Below are positions 1 to 24,470 of a DNA stretch of 64,000 nt, in pieces; the first letter of the stretch is position 1, and each line of letters opens with the position of its first letter. The stretch covers positions 496,001-560,000 of the forward strand of contig PUFA01000202.1 in the NCBI GenBank assembly GCA_003508835.1, written 5' to 3'. The notes under the pieces were generated by a model. The model was not told the origin of the DNA. It made no database searches and worked only from the letters and a program-made list of their open reading frames with translations. This DNA comes from Eonycteris spelaea (lineage: Eukaryota > Chordata > Mammalia > Chiroptera > Pteropodidae). The position numbers and the translations under genes were made by a program.

Positions 1-4612
<4,612 letters not shown>

Positions 4613-5609
4613 TCACCAGTGAACTCTGCCACATGGAGAGATTTACTGGAATGAGCAGCGCTAAGTGTCCGGTATATTCCAGGCACGTGAGCAACCTGGT
4701 TTTCACGTTAACAGATTTAAATTCCGCTTAATGTACACATGTGAAACATTAGAGAACATTAAACGGTACAATACTGATTAAAGGTACGGTGAAGTAGCAA
4801 AAAGGTGCGGTATAGACAGCAAGTGATACACGCGGTCAGAACACGATGGCTTCCTGCTAACCGTAGTTATCAAGGAGGACGCAGCTGGACCCCAGAGAAT
4901 AAGTGGAACTGAGAACTGCGAGCTGAAGTCAGGGAAACAGGAATGGGTTTGAGCTTAAACACATTCAGGAGACAGATCTGCCTGGTTTGAATAAAAGGTA
5001 CATGTTAGGGGACAATGAAAGGTAATGCTACAGGGGTAGGTTAAGAGATTAGGAAGCATCCTAAAAAGCAGTTGCAGGACAGTAGGGAGCCAAAATAAGC
5101 AATAAAAGTTTTTTTTTAAAGATTGATTTGTATATGAGCGCCAAACGAATTAAGCTAAGCAGAAAATAAAATACGGGAGCCCGATGATGTGGTACTTTAA
5201 GTACGAAGTGGAGTGAGACCTTGCACTAGGGTGGGAGCGACCGGAGGAGAGGAAGTGATAAATCGCAGACCATGAATGGAAAAATCCCAACAGGACTTGA
5301 TACAGGCACAAAGGTAACTGGATACAACGTGCTAATTCTAAACGACTCCTGGTTCAGCGCCATGAAACCTGCGCCCCTTCCCAACCTCACTCCACCCTAA
5401 GAAAAAATTTAAAATCTAATGGAAAGAAAAACTGGTTATTGGGAGAAAAAAAGAACAAACAGAATCATCTGACCAGGGCATTCGGGATCTCTACGCAGGC
5501 ACCAGGCAGGGGCTGCCTGACCCCTCCCCCAGAAGACTGCCCATCTCTTTGAGGCAGCATCATTCCCCAGGGTCTTTTAAGGGAAAAGAGCTGCATAACA
5601 GGATGCGTT

Positions 5610-5800
5610 CGGATTGAAGTCAAAAGGCTCGTTCAACTTCTAGCTCTGTCACTACCAACGTGCGCTTTCCTGAGCTACTTAAACCCTCAGTCTGTGAAGC
5701 GGGAACAGTACTCATCTCACAGGTAGACAACAAAATGAGGAAACAGATGTTAGGAGCTCTCTAAAGTACAGAAGAATAGTGACTATTAGTATCATTGCTC
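5610..5800 (+). mobile_element. MIR SINE remnant
   Basis: The order of blocks follows the MIR core in sense orientation: a TTCTAGCTCTGTCACTACCA block, then a worn TTTCCTGAGC-type segment, CCCTCAGTCTGTGAAGCGGG, and a final ACTATTAGTATCATTG tail. The copy is highly diverged, as expected of an element older than placental radiation. Confidence 0.6.
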
Positions 5801-7384
5801 TACTCAGCTGTTAAGTTCTAAGAACCACACGTGGATATTCAACATCCTGCCCGGGATGTCCTAATGGAAAGGCTGCCCATTCGTCCCCATCCCTGGCCAT
5901 ACAAACAAGGGCTCACGCAGGCACAGAGAGGATCATATTCACAGAGGGGAAGTTCATTAGGAATGGCCACGAACACTTTGTCATTTATCACCAAAGACTT
6001 GGCTCTCCAGGCCAAAGTCAAACCAGTTACTGAAAAGCTGGGAGGAGAGGGAAGGAACAAACAAATAACTGGTCCGCCTACTCAGCTCCCTGTGTAGCAC
6101 AGGGTCACTTAGCTAAGGGACAAGGCTTTTCTGATGACCGTGTCCCCAACACCCAGAACTGTCTTCGCCTCTGAACAGCACTTAAATATCTGATGACCGG
6201 TCCCCAGGGCAGTGGTGGGGCGGGGTGAGCGTCCACTCCAGCAGCTCCATGGGACGCTGTTCACAGGGGCACTGAAAGTGCTGTCCCTGTCCCTCTCATT
6301 TCTAATCGCAGTTACACTGCCTGACGAACCAGGCGGAAAACCTAAGTATCATCACCCCAGAGTCCTTTCTTAATTAGAGTCGTTTCTATTCAAGTAAAAG
6401 ATGTACATAGTTCAAAAAACTAACATCAGTCTCCTGAGCCCACAGCCTCAGTCTACAGAATCCACTACTTTCAGGCACTTTAAACAGTTTCTTATGCTGT
6501 TCCTTCCATAATTTGAAATGACGTGCTTACACTGATAGTTTCTAGATTGATGATTCTAGAGAATGTTGACTTGCTTTGTTCAAAATAAAATTTTAGTTTT
6601 CTTATAACAGCCAAACAGTCCTACTTCTTCTTCCTCCGGCTTCTCAATAAAAATTAAATCGACATTCAGTATTATTATAATCAACACATTATCATAAGCA
6701 TGTAAACACTATTCACAACCAAGTCATGCACTAAACTGCCTTTCGTGCACAAATTTTTTTTGCTGATTTAACTGTCTCATGATTTTGTAATTTTCCTTGT
6801 GACTCTCACCAATCTTCCATAATAAGCGAACACCAAATTCCTCTCCTTTCATTCAAACATTCATTTTGTAAAAACTGTCGACAGGTCTCATCTGCTGTTT
6901 TCTCCTCTCCCATTCTCTTGGTCCTTGAAGATTTACACCTTTAAAAATCCCATTACTATAGTTTACTGAGCCTTCAAGAAGGAGCGGCTTAAATGCGTGT
7001 TCAATCTGCCAGGTTTAGCCAGAATTTAATATATCCTGCCATGAGTTTTGACCTTTTAAAATTCTTTTCTAAGGAAAAGGCTCATTATCATTATTCTCTA
7101 ATATGTCCTCAATTCTAAGGTGCACATTTTTTTAACATCTCTAAATGAGATGCATCTTACGATCACGTGTCAGTTTAATCGGCAGCTCTTTTCTCTTCCT
7201 TAGCAGTTAATAAAATAACAGTGCATCTTACAATCGGTGGCGTTTTGGAATTGATGAAATATATTCCATATTCACATCATCAAAATGTGATACAAAAAAT
7301 AACTAAAATTAAGAGAAAAAATGTAATATTAGTTTCCAATGGGCACGACTGTTTACCTAGTCAAGCAAAAAATCATTTGAGCCC

Positions 7385-7755
7385 TCTGGCCTGCCGGGAA
7401 TGTAAAATGGTGCAGCTGCCATGGGAAACAGCATGGCGGTTCCTCAAACACTTATAAATAGAATTACCGTGTGACCCAGTAATGCCAATTCCGGGTATAT
7501 TAAACGCAGGATTTTGAAGAGCTATTTACACAGCCATATTCAAACAGCATTATTCATAATAGCCAAGACGCAGAGAAATCCAAACGTCCACCCACAGATG
7601 ACGAAACAAAATGATATATACACACAGTAGAATATTATTATTTTGCCTTAAAAAGGAAAGAAATCCTGTCATAGGCTGTAACATGGCTGAGCCTTGAGGA
7701 CATTATGCTAAATGAAATAAGCCAGTCATAAAAAGACAGATGCTGTGTGATTCCA
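7385..7755 (+). mobile_element. L1 fragment, 3' end of ORF2 and 3' UTR
   Basis: Typical L1 3'-end order is visible in sense orientation: GGGAATGTAAAATGGTGCAG, then ACCCAGTAATGCCAATTCC, ATTCATAATAGCCAAGAC, AGTAGAATATTATTATTTTG, and ATGCTAAATGAAATAAGCCA. The copy is truncated at both ends and does not code. Confidence 0.85.
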
Positions 7756-8702
7756 CTCACAGCATCAGAAAACAGACCTGGGCAGTGCCATGCCAGGGCC
7801 TACCCAGTGCGAGCTGGTAGTTGAACCAGATACTCGTCTCCTAGCTAATGATTCTTCCACTCCGACAATGCGAGAAAGAATATTTCATTCATGTTCGTGA
7901 TAAAAATATAAATTTGGAAATTAGTTTAAGGAGACATATGGGAAACATAAAACTACAGAACATTATTTGGGAAAATGAAAGAGGAGTTAAATAATGGTGA
8001 ATCGTCTTCAGTTAAATTATGAATTAACCAAAATTCAATGTGCTAAATTTATAATATAACTGAAGAAATTTACAGTGTTATGAAATAAGTGTAAAATTAT
8101 TTCAATATTTAAAACAAAATGTTTAAAAGGAAACAAAAAGTAAAGATAGTATTCACTATATGGCTCTGCTATAAAGTCATGATTTGTAGAATCATAATAA
8201 TATAAACACTGACTACCGATCCAACAAATCTAATTTGCCTATATTAAGAAGATGGGAGAGAGGAAAGGTGTGGGCATCCGCGGAAAGGGGGCGAAATGGA
8301 GTAAGAGTCTCATCGTCTATGGCAAGAAATGAAGAGATATCGCCTGAACCGGAAAAATCAAGCAGCAGTGAGACAACCAAGTTCTAACAGAGACATGGAA
8401 GTAATATAAACCAAAACAAAACAACAAAAATCAAAGCTAAAAGAGGTGAAAGTGGGTGCTTACGAAGGAAGTGAAGAGGAGAGACTATTATTTGTCATAA
8501 TAATCTGTATAAAACTATTTGATGTTTTAAATTCTAGATATGTATGATTTTGATGAAAAACTTCTGAAATGGTCCATAGCCACAGTGCTCATTTTCTGTT
8601 GTTGAAAAAAATATATATTTATATATTTTAAGCGCTAGGACATCTTCACTTCTTAAACTTATTTATCTTTTGTGAAATGAGATAGAACATTTTACGAATT
8701 TA

Positions 8703-13565
<4,863 letters not shown>

Positions 13566-15789
13566 CTAAAGGGAAAGGGAGAGATGAGCTGGATTCGGAC
13601 GCAAACCCGGCGGTGCTGCGGGAGGAGCCGGTGTCTGCGCGCGGCGCGGGGGGCGGGCGCGGCTCCTGCCACGTCGGTTTCGCGGGCGCTAAATTCATGC
13701 TCGTCGCTGCTTTTCTTTGCATGCGTGTGGACATGCACACTTACCCACATACAAAATAAAGGGGAAAAAATACCCGTATTGGATCCAAACCACTATGATC
13801 TCTAAATATGAGTATCTCCCCTCCTATTCAAGCTGACAATAATCTCTCATTAACTATCAGCTTTCCTCTCTGAAGTGTGACTTCATTCCGCAAGGGTCTT
13901 TTTAAATAGCACTTACAAGAAATGTGCTGGTAAGGTCAGATCTTAAGAGGAAAGCAAATTCTTAAATATCCAATCTTACACATCCAGCCTCCACTTGAGA
14001 TAGGCTGTTAACATACAGAATCTACATCTCTGGTTCTTGAGATTAAAATACTGTTTATCAGTTTTGTTATGCTTCACACGTTTTTCTTGTTTGGTTTTCA
14101 GACGATCCACGTCTCGGGCTGGGGATCTCCACTTCCTACTCTCATCATTATCCACAAAAAAAAAGACCAAAATTTTGGGGAAAAGAGACATTTTAAACAA
14201 GTATCGGTCCTTCTCTCTAGGAACTAAGCCCTAACACAACAACTAAAAAGAAATTGAAAGGCTCCACGTGAAAGTAAATGAAAACTGAAATTATATACAA
14301 ATAAAACAAAATGCAAAGCAAAAAACACAAACTAGTAATATCGAAATTCCTACTCAAGACCAGTCCCCTTATAAATAAGGTAATAAGGTGTTAATTGAAA
14401 AAGATAATATTGTTGAATATTAGTGTCTTAGTACAACAAACACAGTTATATCTTTCTTCCCGCATCTGCTCACATACAGACCTCGGTCCACCCCTGATGT
14501 GAGGCAGGAGCTGGAGATTTTAAGTGTTCCAAATTACTCCTACACTGCACTGGATAGAAACTGAAATGCTCTCAAGGTTTGGAAATTGGCTTATGGCTAG
14601 AAGTCTCAATTACAGGGTGAGGGGGAAAGTAAAAAATAAATTAGGCCTTGCTAGAGAAATATTGGAGGAAAAAACCAAAACAAAGGAAACAAACATCAGT
14701 GAGCTATAAAATTAACGTTTTCCTTAGAACCATGCCATTTTATAGAAACACCTGAGATCCTGCCCACGGCCTTCACCATGGCATACAGCATATATGTAAA
14801 CGTATGGGGAGCAGATTTGTTTGCTACAAAGAGAAATAAATATTAATATCCAGAAACCTGTAGTCACCCTCAAAATCTTGAACAAATCTGGACTGAAGAC
14901 CAATGAAAAGGTCTAAAAGCAACAACTGTTCCCAGTACCTAGACCATAATCTTTAAACACCATTTCTCACTGAAGGAAACAGGACTCCTTGGGAAGCGGC
15001 TGCCTCTCGATCTAGCACAGGAAACACACGAGGATGAGCCAGAACACCCCGCGGTGCCGGAACAAGGGCGCTGCCACAAAGACGTGGCCCGCACTGAGAG
15101 CACAGGTGCAGACGGGGAGGAGCGTCCACCGGCCGGGACAAAACCGCCGGACGGTCAAAAAGATAACATGTGCTATTGAGTAAATCATCCCGAATTCCTA
15201 AAAGCTCATGTGATTCTAAAAAAATAATTACCTCATTGGAATCAACGAGGATATCAATTCTTTCCTCTGAAAACTGACAGTAAAAGCATTAAATATTTAT
15301 CCCTCCTTTAACTACAAACTGCATTTCAGAATAACTAAATAGCCTTAGTTGGTAAGAAAACGTTCCTTACAGAATTCTAGCTCATAAATGTGAAGAAATG
15401 AGAGAATTAGAAAATCAGCCTTTTGCAACCCTTAAAGAAGCCATCATCGGTGATACACTGATCTGACAAAAGATCAATGAAGAACTTCACGCTGAAGAGA
15501 TCAGGTTATCACCACCTAAACCTACCGATCAGTCATTAAAAGTGAATAACCAGATATTGTATACCTCTTATTGATAAGCAATATGAAGCATATAATACCA
15601 ATTACGAAGTATTCTTATCGAAAAAGCTGAACCTGAATCTGAATCTAAGGCTCCATTTATCGAAAATATAAGGAAAAGGAAAGCCATATTAAATGACATG
15701 AACAGATAAAAAGAAATAGGTAAATTCAAAATGTGGGACATTCCACAGGACACAGACTCAATTTCTGCAATAAACAATGACATGAAAAA

Positions 15790-16200
15790 AAAGTTGGAGA
15801 GGGAACAAAGACTGTCTATTCTAAAATAAACACAGAAACCAAACGTGACATAAGGAACTTACGTGGATCCAGATTTTAACCAACCAACTATAAAAACTCA
15901 TTTTTAGATAAATGGGAAAATACAGCTCAGTTTGTTATTAGTTAATAACAAGGAAGTACTGTTAATTTTTTAGGTTTGATAATGGCTTTGTGGTTCTGTA
16001 AGAAGAATGTCCATATTTTTTAGAAATGTATACTGAAATACACACGGTCCAATAACATGAAATTTGCTTTAAAAATATTTAAATAAAGAATAAAAGGATA
16101 TATAACGTGAATGTGGCAAAACCTTGATGACTATTAAATATGAGTGATGAATAGACAGAGGTTCATTGTACTATTTTGTTTTGAGGCACATTACAAAGTT
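15790..16200 (+). mobile_element. Old L1 (L1M/L1ME-type) 3'-end fragment
   Basis: Recognisable blocks include TTTGATAATGGCTTTGTGGT, TAAGAAGAATGTCCATATTT, ACTGAAATACACACGGTCC, GAATGTGGCAAAACCTTG and AGGTTCATTGTACTATTTTG. Their order follows a common mammalian L1 3' end. The same family recurs at about 40550-41475 and 35800-35950. Confidence 0.6.
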
Positions 16201-16254
16201 TCTTACAATTAAGGGGGGGACTAATCAGAACCACTACAATCTGGGATATTTACT

Positions 16255-16365
16255 TTAATAACAGCATCAACAACAGTAGCTACATTTAATAAAGCTGCAC
16301 GTGCCAGATACCCTGAGCCCTGTGCGCACAGTAACTCGTCTAACCTATCTTCCTTAAACCACACA
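16255..16365 (-). mobile_element. MIR fragment
   Basis: Antisense MIR tail: AGTAGCTACATTTAATAAAG, GTGCCAGATACCCTGAGCCC and ACTCGTCTAACCTATCTTCC mirror the usual order of the MIR 3' region. The fragment is short and diverged. Confidence 0.45.
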
Positions 16366-16390
16366 GTGCGCGTCTACTTGGCCGCGTCTA

Positions 16391-16525
<135 letters not shown>

Positions 16526-17482
16526 TTAGGACCCAGAGCGTCCCTGCTGTCCCTGTAACCTGCTGGCCAAACAACGGCCTCAATATGTGATAGCGAAACG
16601 TGAGTTCCAACGAAGAAGAGAAAAAAAAGACACCCTGTAAGTCAACACAGTGACAAGTCATAAAGCTGACTTTAGGTAAGGCAGACGTTAGCCTTTAAGA
16701 TGAACACAGGAAAGATGTTGAAGCCACACGTTCACATTTTAAAACAGAAAATTTATGTGAAACAGTCTGGGTCAAGCACAGGTGAGTTTTGGCTTACTTT
16801 CAAATATTCAGAACTCACAAATGAGAAGACAAGTGAAAGCAGTAGTTTCAACAAATACTGTCTGTTTTTTTATGGTCAGGCCATGCTGCATTAGCTCAAG
16901 TAGTACCCTAAGTTCCTTTCTGAACTCTGAAATAATGACACCTTTGAAAGGAAAAACAGATGAAACTCCAAAATCTGAGTTAGCCTGATGCCCAATTTTA
17001 TTCTAGCAAAGAGTAAACAATTCTAATCCTCCTTAATCCAAGAAATCCTTCTCTCATATTGCTTTTGATGATTACAACATCCTCTAACAGATTTCTGACC
17101 CTGTAATTTTTATTAGAGATAAACAACTATATAGGAACAAGCCCATCTTCATTTACCACTTAAAAAAAAATACTATTCATTGCCTAAAACTATCTTAAGC
17201 ATTACTTTGTTGTAAGTCCTTGTCTGAGAGAAATTTATAATCTAGCTGGGAAAATGAGACACAGACATATAAAATAATCAATAGATAATACACTATTTAA
17301 TGCAGTATCACTACATATTCACTTCTATTCAATTAATATTTATTAAGCATCTACGATATGTCTGACACTGTGAAAAAGCACTAGGCATATAAAGGTGATC
17401 AGGATTTAGCTCCTGTCCTGGAGATCTCACGTATAGCATGGTGACCCAGCAACTTGTTAAGAGGGTAGATCTTAAGCGTTCT

Positions 17483-17566
17483 CACCATGGATAGAAGGAT
17501 GGATGGATGGAAGGATGGAAACATGGACGGACAGACGGAAGGAAGGAAGGATGGAAGGAAGGAACC
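17483..17566 (+). repeat. Degenerate GGAT/GGAA simple repeat
   Basis: About 80 bp of imperfect tetranucleotide units (GGAT, GGAA, GGAC) is followed directly by an L1-type 3' tail. The units are interrupted (AAACATGGACGGACAGACGG), so the tract is old rather than freshly expanded. Confidence 0.85.
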
Positions 17567-17705
17567 AAGTGATGAAGATGTTAATTAGCTTGACTGTGGT
17601 GATCATTTCGCTATGTATACATACATCGAAATATCCAGTTCTACACCTCAGAGATACACAATTCCTTTTTGTCAATTATACCTCAACAAAGCCGGACAAA
17701 AAAGG
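17567..17705 (+). mobile_element. L1-type 3' terminal fragment
   Basis: The blocks ATGTTAATTAGCTTGACTGT, GGTGATCATTTCGCTATGTA, TTTTTGTCAATTATACCTCA and ACAAAGCCGGACAAAAAAGG match the conserved end of many L1M-type elements, including the A-rich tail. Confidence 0.7.
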
Positions 17706-18038
17706 TTTAGCTCTTACCTACAGGTAGCTCACGGTCGAGTAAACTAAAAATATAAAGTGATAATCTAATTATATGTATAAAAATGAAGAGAATGAGATAG
17801 CATAAGTGGCACTTAAGTGGTACTGACTGCAAAAGTTCCAGGTGGCATGAAAAACCGAAGGCTCGAGAACAGGGCAGGCTTCAAAGAGAAAGTGGACCCA
17901 GCCTTAGGTTTTGAAGGACAAGTAGCACGCATGCAAAAAAGAAGTTGGAAAACAGTCGTTTGGAGAATCTATGGACATTCGACCCATAACCGGTGTCTTT
18001 ACTTTCCCCACAGGGAGCCCTGCAGGGTGGTTGCGCAC

Positions 18039-18103
18039 CTCGTCTGACTCCGACAGGAACTCCTGCATGATGTCGCTCTCACCGATGACTCGTATCGAGC
18101 ACA
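18039..18103 (-). CDS. SNX27: SNX27 coding exon 4: C-terminal helix of the PX domain
   Basis: This is a small exon of 65 bp. Two bases complete the valine codon begun in exon 3, then CSIRVIGESDIMQEFLSESDE follows (about residues 246-266). It forms the last helices of the PX domain and the junction to the FERM-like module. The acceptor is CAG at 18106-18104. The donor GTGCGC (from 18038) departs from consensus at +3, +4 and +6 but keeps G at +5. Skipping this 65-bp exon would shift the frame. Confidence 0.96.
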
Positions 18104-19945
<1,842 letters not shown>

Positions 19946-20551
19946 TCACTATGGACGGAATCCCAGGATCGCGAAGGCCAGGTGCGGGCGGATGCGGGTT
20001 AGGTAGACTCTGCCACACACCGACGAGGGTCTGTGCAAGGCCACTGTGAAATAAGACTAATAATAAGCACACCAGAAATTGCACGTTCGAAAGAGGGCTA
20101 CTCCTTTCAAAGGGGCCATGATCTGATATCTGCTATTGAAATGACCCCAGCACACTGTTTTAAACATCTTCAATGGCAATTATCAGCTTTTAAGAGTGGA
20201 TTTTATTTTCAGAAAGTTAGAAGTCACTCGAAACCAATGTGGTAAATACAATGAGTGAACAAGCATGCAAATTCGGAGAGAGATGTAAAAAGCCAGGGTT
20301 GATTATGAAGCATTGTGACTGAAATTTGTGGCCCGAACTTCCAAAGAAAAGGTCTAAAAATAACGTAAGCCAATAGTGGCATTTTTGTTATCAAAAACTC
20401 CTTTCCCGAACTCAGACATCTCCCGTTTTGTTCCTCTCCCTTCCGTCCTTAAAACAGGATTAACAAAAAGTTGAAGAATAAACATACTCTAAGGACCTCC
20501 TCATAATGATAAAAAGTAATAATCGTCATGAAGAAACGAGTAGAAATTTTT

Positions 20552-20632
20552 GTCTAAGGCATACCAAGCTTCTAGAACAGGACCTGGCATATAGTAGGGA
20601 CTGAGCAAATATTTGATGAAAAAAAGAACACG
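20552..20632 (+). mobile_element. MIR or L2 3'-tail fragment
   Basis: AGAACAGGACCTGGCATATA followed by GTAGGGACTGAGCAAATATT and TTGATGAA matches the shared end of MIR and L2 elements. The body of the element is not visible, so the two cannot be told apart. Confidence 0.55.
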
Positions 20633-21673
20633 TGTGTGCAATTCTCGAACATATGTCCTTACACAGGAAAATGCTAGAATGCATGATCAAAAAACATCAA
20701 ATAATCCAAGTTACTTTGTACTCTCAGAACATATCAAATAATGCAGAAATGGGAATGCGGCCCCAAATCACATTTACTAGCTTAGCAAAATCATTCGGAA
20801 TTTTAAATGTGCACAAAACAGACCACCTACTCATGTGATAGAGTTATCACTGAGAATGCTCAGGGCAAACTCTTTCCTGCAAGCTCAAGAACCTTTCCCA
20901 TGCTTCCGTGAGTTAGGAAGCGCAAATCAAATGCAAAAAATACAATAATTTATTTATTCAAAACTCTTCTCCCACAATTCTCCTACAACCTCTCCCCAAT
21001 TAAAAGCAAAACCTCTAATCACTGCCAGGCAGCCTCCAGGGAGACGTATGATCCTGATCAATGAGTTTTCTTCCTGTGATTACCACTCAAATCTGTAATG
21101 ATTGTAATGAACCATTCAGATTACCACTTACTCCCATCACTGTTCTGAAGTTCAAAAGCATAAAAAGGAAAACGGTCTTCCCCTCAGACAAGACTGACCA
21201 CACGCTCTCTCCAGGGCAAGCAGTCTTAAGAAGTCTTATTCAGTCAATCTGGTCTTGTATGCTTACTTCTCAAACTAAACTTTGCAAATTTCTCAATACC
21301 ATCACCATTCTTTTGCTTAAAAAGCAAGTCCACAATCCTAAGGTCGTAAGGCTGCCTGAGTGAGCCCCTCAGGTAAGGCGGGCGGGCGGGGAGGTAAGCC
21401 GGCTAGCGGCCCCGCTGGCTCACACATTCCCAGGGGCCTCTTCTAGGCAGAGCACAGACCGCAGATCTTTGCCAGTGCACCCGAGGAGGACTGCTGCATC
21501 TCCCCAAAGGGGACCAATCTTAAGTCCAACCAAACATCTCCTAGAGCAGAAAGAACCCTACAACTTGAGAGGCCTTTGTGACAGTTTCAACGAGAAACCC
21601 TAAAAATGGATTCAACTTCCGGTTTCTTCCTAAGTTGAGAAGAGGACCATCAATCAAACAGCCTCTCACTCCG

Positions 21674-21689
21674 CCCCCCCCCCCCCCCC
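21674..21689 (+). repeat. Homopolymer run of 16 C
   Basis: An uninterrupted C run after CTCCG. On the other strand it is a G run able to form G-quadruplex structures. Length is likely to be polymorphic or poorly assembled. Similar runs lie at 11140-11153 (C14), 34585-34596 (G12) and 50437-50446 (C10). Confidence 0.95.
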
Positions 21690-23239
21690 ATTTAAATGTG
21701 AAGTCAAAGGGAAGAGAAATACAAACGGGATGGCGGCAGTTCAGTAACACCTTAATGCAGGTAGGGATGGCCGCCACAAGACCCACACCATCTTAAAATT
21801 ACTGTACTTAGCAAATGAGAAGACACACAAAAAGAAATCACAACAGAGACTGCTTTGTTCTCTTGTCCTTAAAATTAACAAAAATCCATTAATATTCATT
21901 GCCTTGACGCACTCATTTGCAAAAAAAAAAAGGACTGATTCACTTAGTCCCTGCTGAGGTCCTCTGCCTAAAAGCAATGAATGTACATGGTCCATGAGAA
22001 AGGACAGTCTCATTACAGATGGAAATGTGTGTCAAAAATATATTCTTTGGACCTGAAGGGGAACAGAATCAAATAGGAACTAAAGATATACCCAGGCAGG
22101 CAGTACTTCTGGGATTTTTCCATTCTAATTTAAACCCTCAGACTGGTTGGCTCATACACGGAATGAGATGAAGTCAGCCTGGCTTGCAAAAGTAAACTGC
22201 ATTTACTGTCACTTGTTGTTCTCTTCTCCAACTGACCATATCCTACAAGACTTCAAGCTGGAATGTTCAGACTTCAAGGCCAGCTGCCCGAGGTAACAAG
22301 ATGTAGCCATCTTGACGTACTCTGCTGAGTTAGATCCCAATAAGAGAAATGGGATTAATTATGGATGGGGAAAGTGTAAAACTTGTCTAATCAGTGAACT
22401 AATTTTGTGTCTCTGTAGTCTACAAGTTTCAAAATTAAGCTTTGAAATAATTTCTAAATTTCCTAGAATGTAAATCTCTGAAAACCGACACCATGCCACT
22501 TCTCCATGCTCATGACTCAGTTCTAGAGAATGCTGAAGATGGTAACTGATCTAGTCTTAACAATGAGCACAAACCACCATGGGGAAAGCAAATCTAGTAA
22601 CGTCTGAGCTGTATTTAATAGCAGAAACCCAAATCCCAGATTTTCAGAGATCTTTTTTGTTGATTCCTTAACTCATCTACAGATTTCTTAAGGCTTTCAA
22701 TTGGTAATGTATCATCCTATGTAGGATCTGAATAATAAAATGTTCTCATTTTCTCAAACCTCAAGTAATGGACAGGAATTGTGCTACTGAACACACGAAA
22801 GAGAATCTCCTTATAACAAAGTGATTTAAAAAAAAAAGTAGAATGATGACATTTGGCTATGGTAATATCACCCAAGTTTGTCTTCCAAATGTCAGACACA
22901 CACCGAACTGGTCTACACTGTTGATGTGGATGAATCTTCACTGTACACTATGACCAACGCATTATTTCAAATGCCATCCTATTTCATCATTTTTAGCTGG
23001 AAATTTATCTTTAAAAGGACATGTTATTTGCTGTTCACAAAACTGCTTGTAATAGCAAAAGGAGATACAGCACTCAGCTGATTGTGGGGGAAATCCATGA
23101 GATCCTTGACTAAGGATTTCTTCCTAATGCTTAAGTATTTAGGCTCCTCCTTGGAAAGCAGAAAAGCATTCAAGGCAACAGCATGCTGTTAAATAACTTA
23201 GGTTTGTCATGCGTGCTTTCCCTAATGTGACTCACAAAT

Positions 23240-24470
23240 GGTCCCTATTACTTTTCTTTATGTTTATTTGGACCTCAGGTGTACAGAACTGGATTCGTCA
23301 TAATCCCTGGTTTGTAATACAGTTTAATTCTGATGAGCTATTTGAATACTCATTTTTAATCTTGTAAAAGTAAACTAAAAGCTAAGACCTTGATGATAAC
23401 CATGTGGTCTCTGCCTCCTTCATCCCATCTCCCTGCTTCCCTGACCCCAAAATTATCACACTCAAGCATGTTCATCACTCCCTTGCTTTTCTTTTATAGT
23501 TTTTATATGCAATCCTTGATTTTTTTATTTAAATTTTTAATGGGTATTTTAGTTTTATAAAAAGGTTATCATGAGACTGAGACCTTTTGGGACTTTTTCG
23601 TTGTGTCTCACTCACATTACATACCTTCGTGAATTATTCTGCTGTATATAATACTTCATGTTACTTTCTAAAAATCTGTTCTCCCATCGATGGGCATTTG
23701 AGTTGGGCATTCGGGTTTTGCTATTGTGAGCACTACAGCTATGAGCATCTGTACACAAGGTCCCCATTGCACATGTGTAAGAGATTCTCCTAGCTGTGTA
23801 CCTATGAGTGGGTCATCAGGAATGTGAAGAGTCAGTTTAAGGAGATAATGCCAAACCATACAGAAGTGTTGCATTAATGTACACTCCTTTCGGTAATATT
23901 AAAAAGATCCTTTTAATTTTTGCCAATGAAATTGAATGTGAAAAGATTTCTCACTGTGGTCCTGATTTATATTTCCTTAATGACTAATGATGTTGATTAT
24001 TTTTTCATATATTTATTGGCCATGAGTGTCTTCTGTAAAATACTTATTCGTATGTTTTCCCCACTGTTACATCGACTTTTTGTGCTTTTCTCACTGAATT
24101 GTAAAGTCTGTTATATGTTCTTGACATAATCATTTCATTTGTGTAGATTGTGAATACCTCTTCCAAGGATGTAATTTTTCTCACTTTACTTCAAGTATCT
24201 TAATTGTTTTTAAGCTTAAAATTGATAAAGTCTAATTTATCAATATTTTTAGGGCCAATGCTTTCTGCATCTAAAGAAATTTCTGCTATCCCCAGATTCT
24301 AAAAGCTATTCACCTAAACTTTATTACCTAAGAGTTTTTTCATTTTTTGTAATTTAAGTCCTTAATCCCCCTGAAATCGGTTTTTTTATATAGTATGAGG
24401 TAGAGTTCATTGTTATTTCTTGTAAAACCAAGAATGTTTAAAATCAAGTGTTAATCGAATTGCCCATAAA
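23240..24470 (-). mobile_element. Old L1 (L1M-type) fragment, antisense on the plus strand
   Basis: Read on the plus strand it shows the familiar reverse order of an L1 3' end: TTTTGCTATTGTGAGCACTA, GAGTGGGTCATCAGGAATGT, ATAATGCCAAACCATACAGA, AATTTTTGCCAATGAAATTG, TTATTGGCCATGAGTG and AGGTAGAGTTCATTG. The element therefore lies in the same orientation as SNX27. It is truncated and does not code. Confidence 0.8.

Noticed and set aside
13574..13720. GC-rich CpG cluster next to exon 6 as a possible internal promoter
   Set aside because: It is short, has no promoter motif that I can recognise, and no first-exon-like sequence follows in gene direction except exon 6 with its own acceptor site.
17483..17566. 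CRISPR-like short repeats
   Set aside because: The tract is a degenerate tetranucleotide repeat without spacers, in mammalian DNA.
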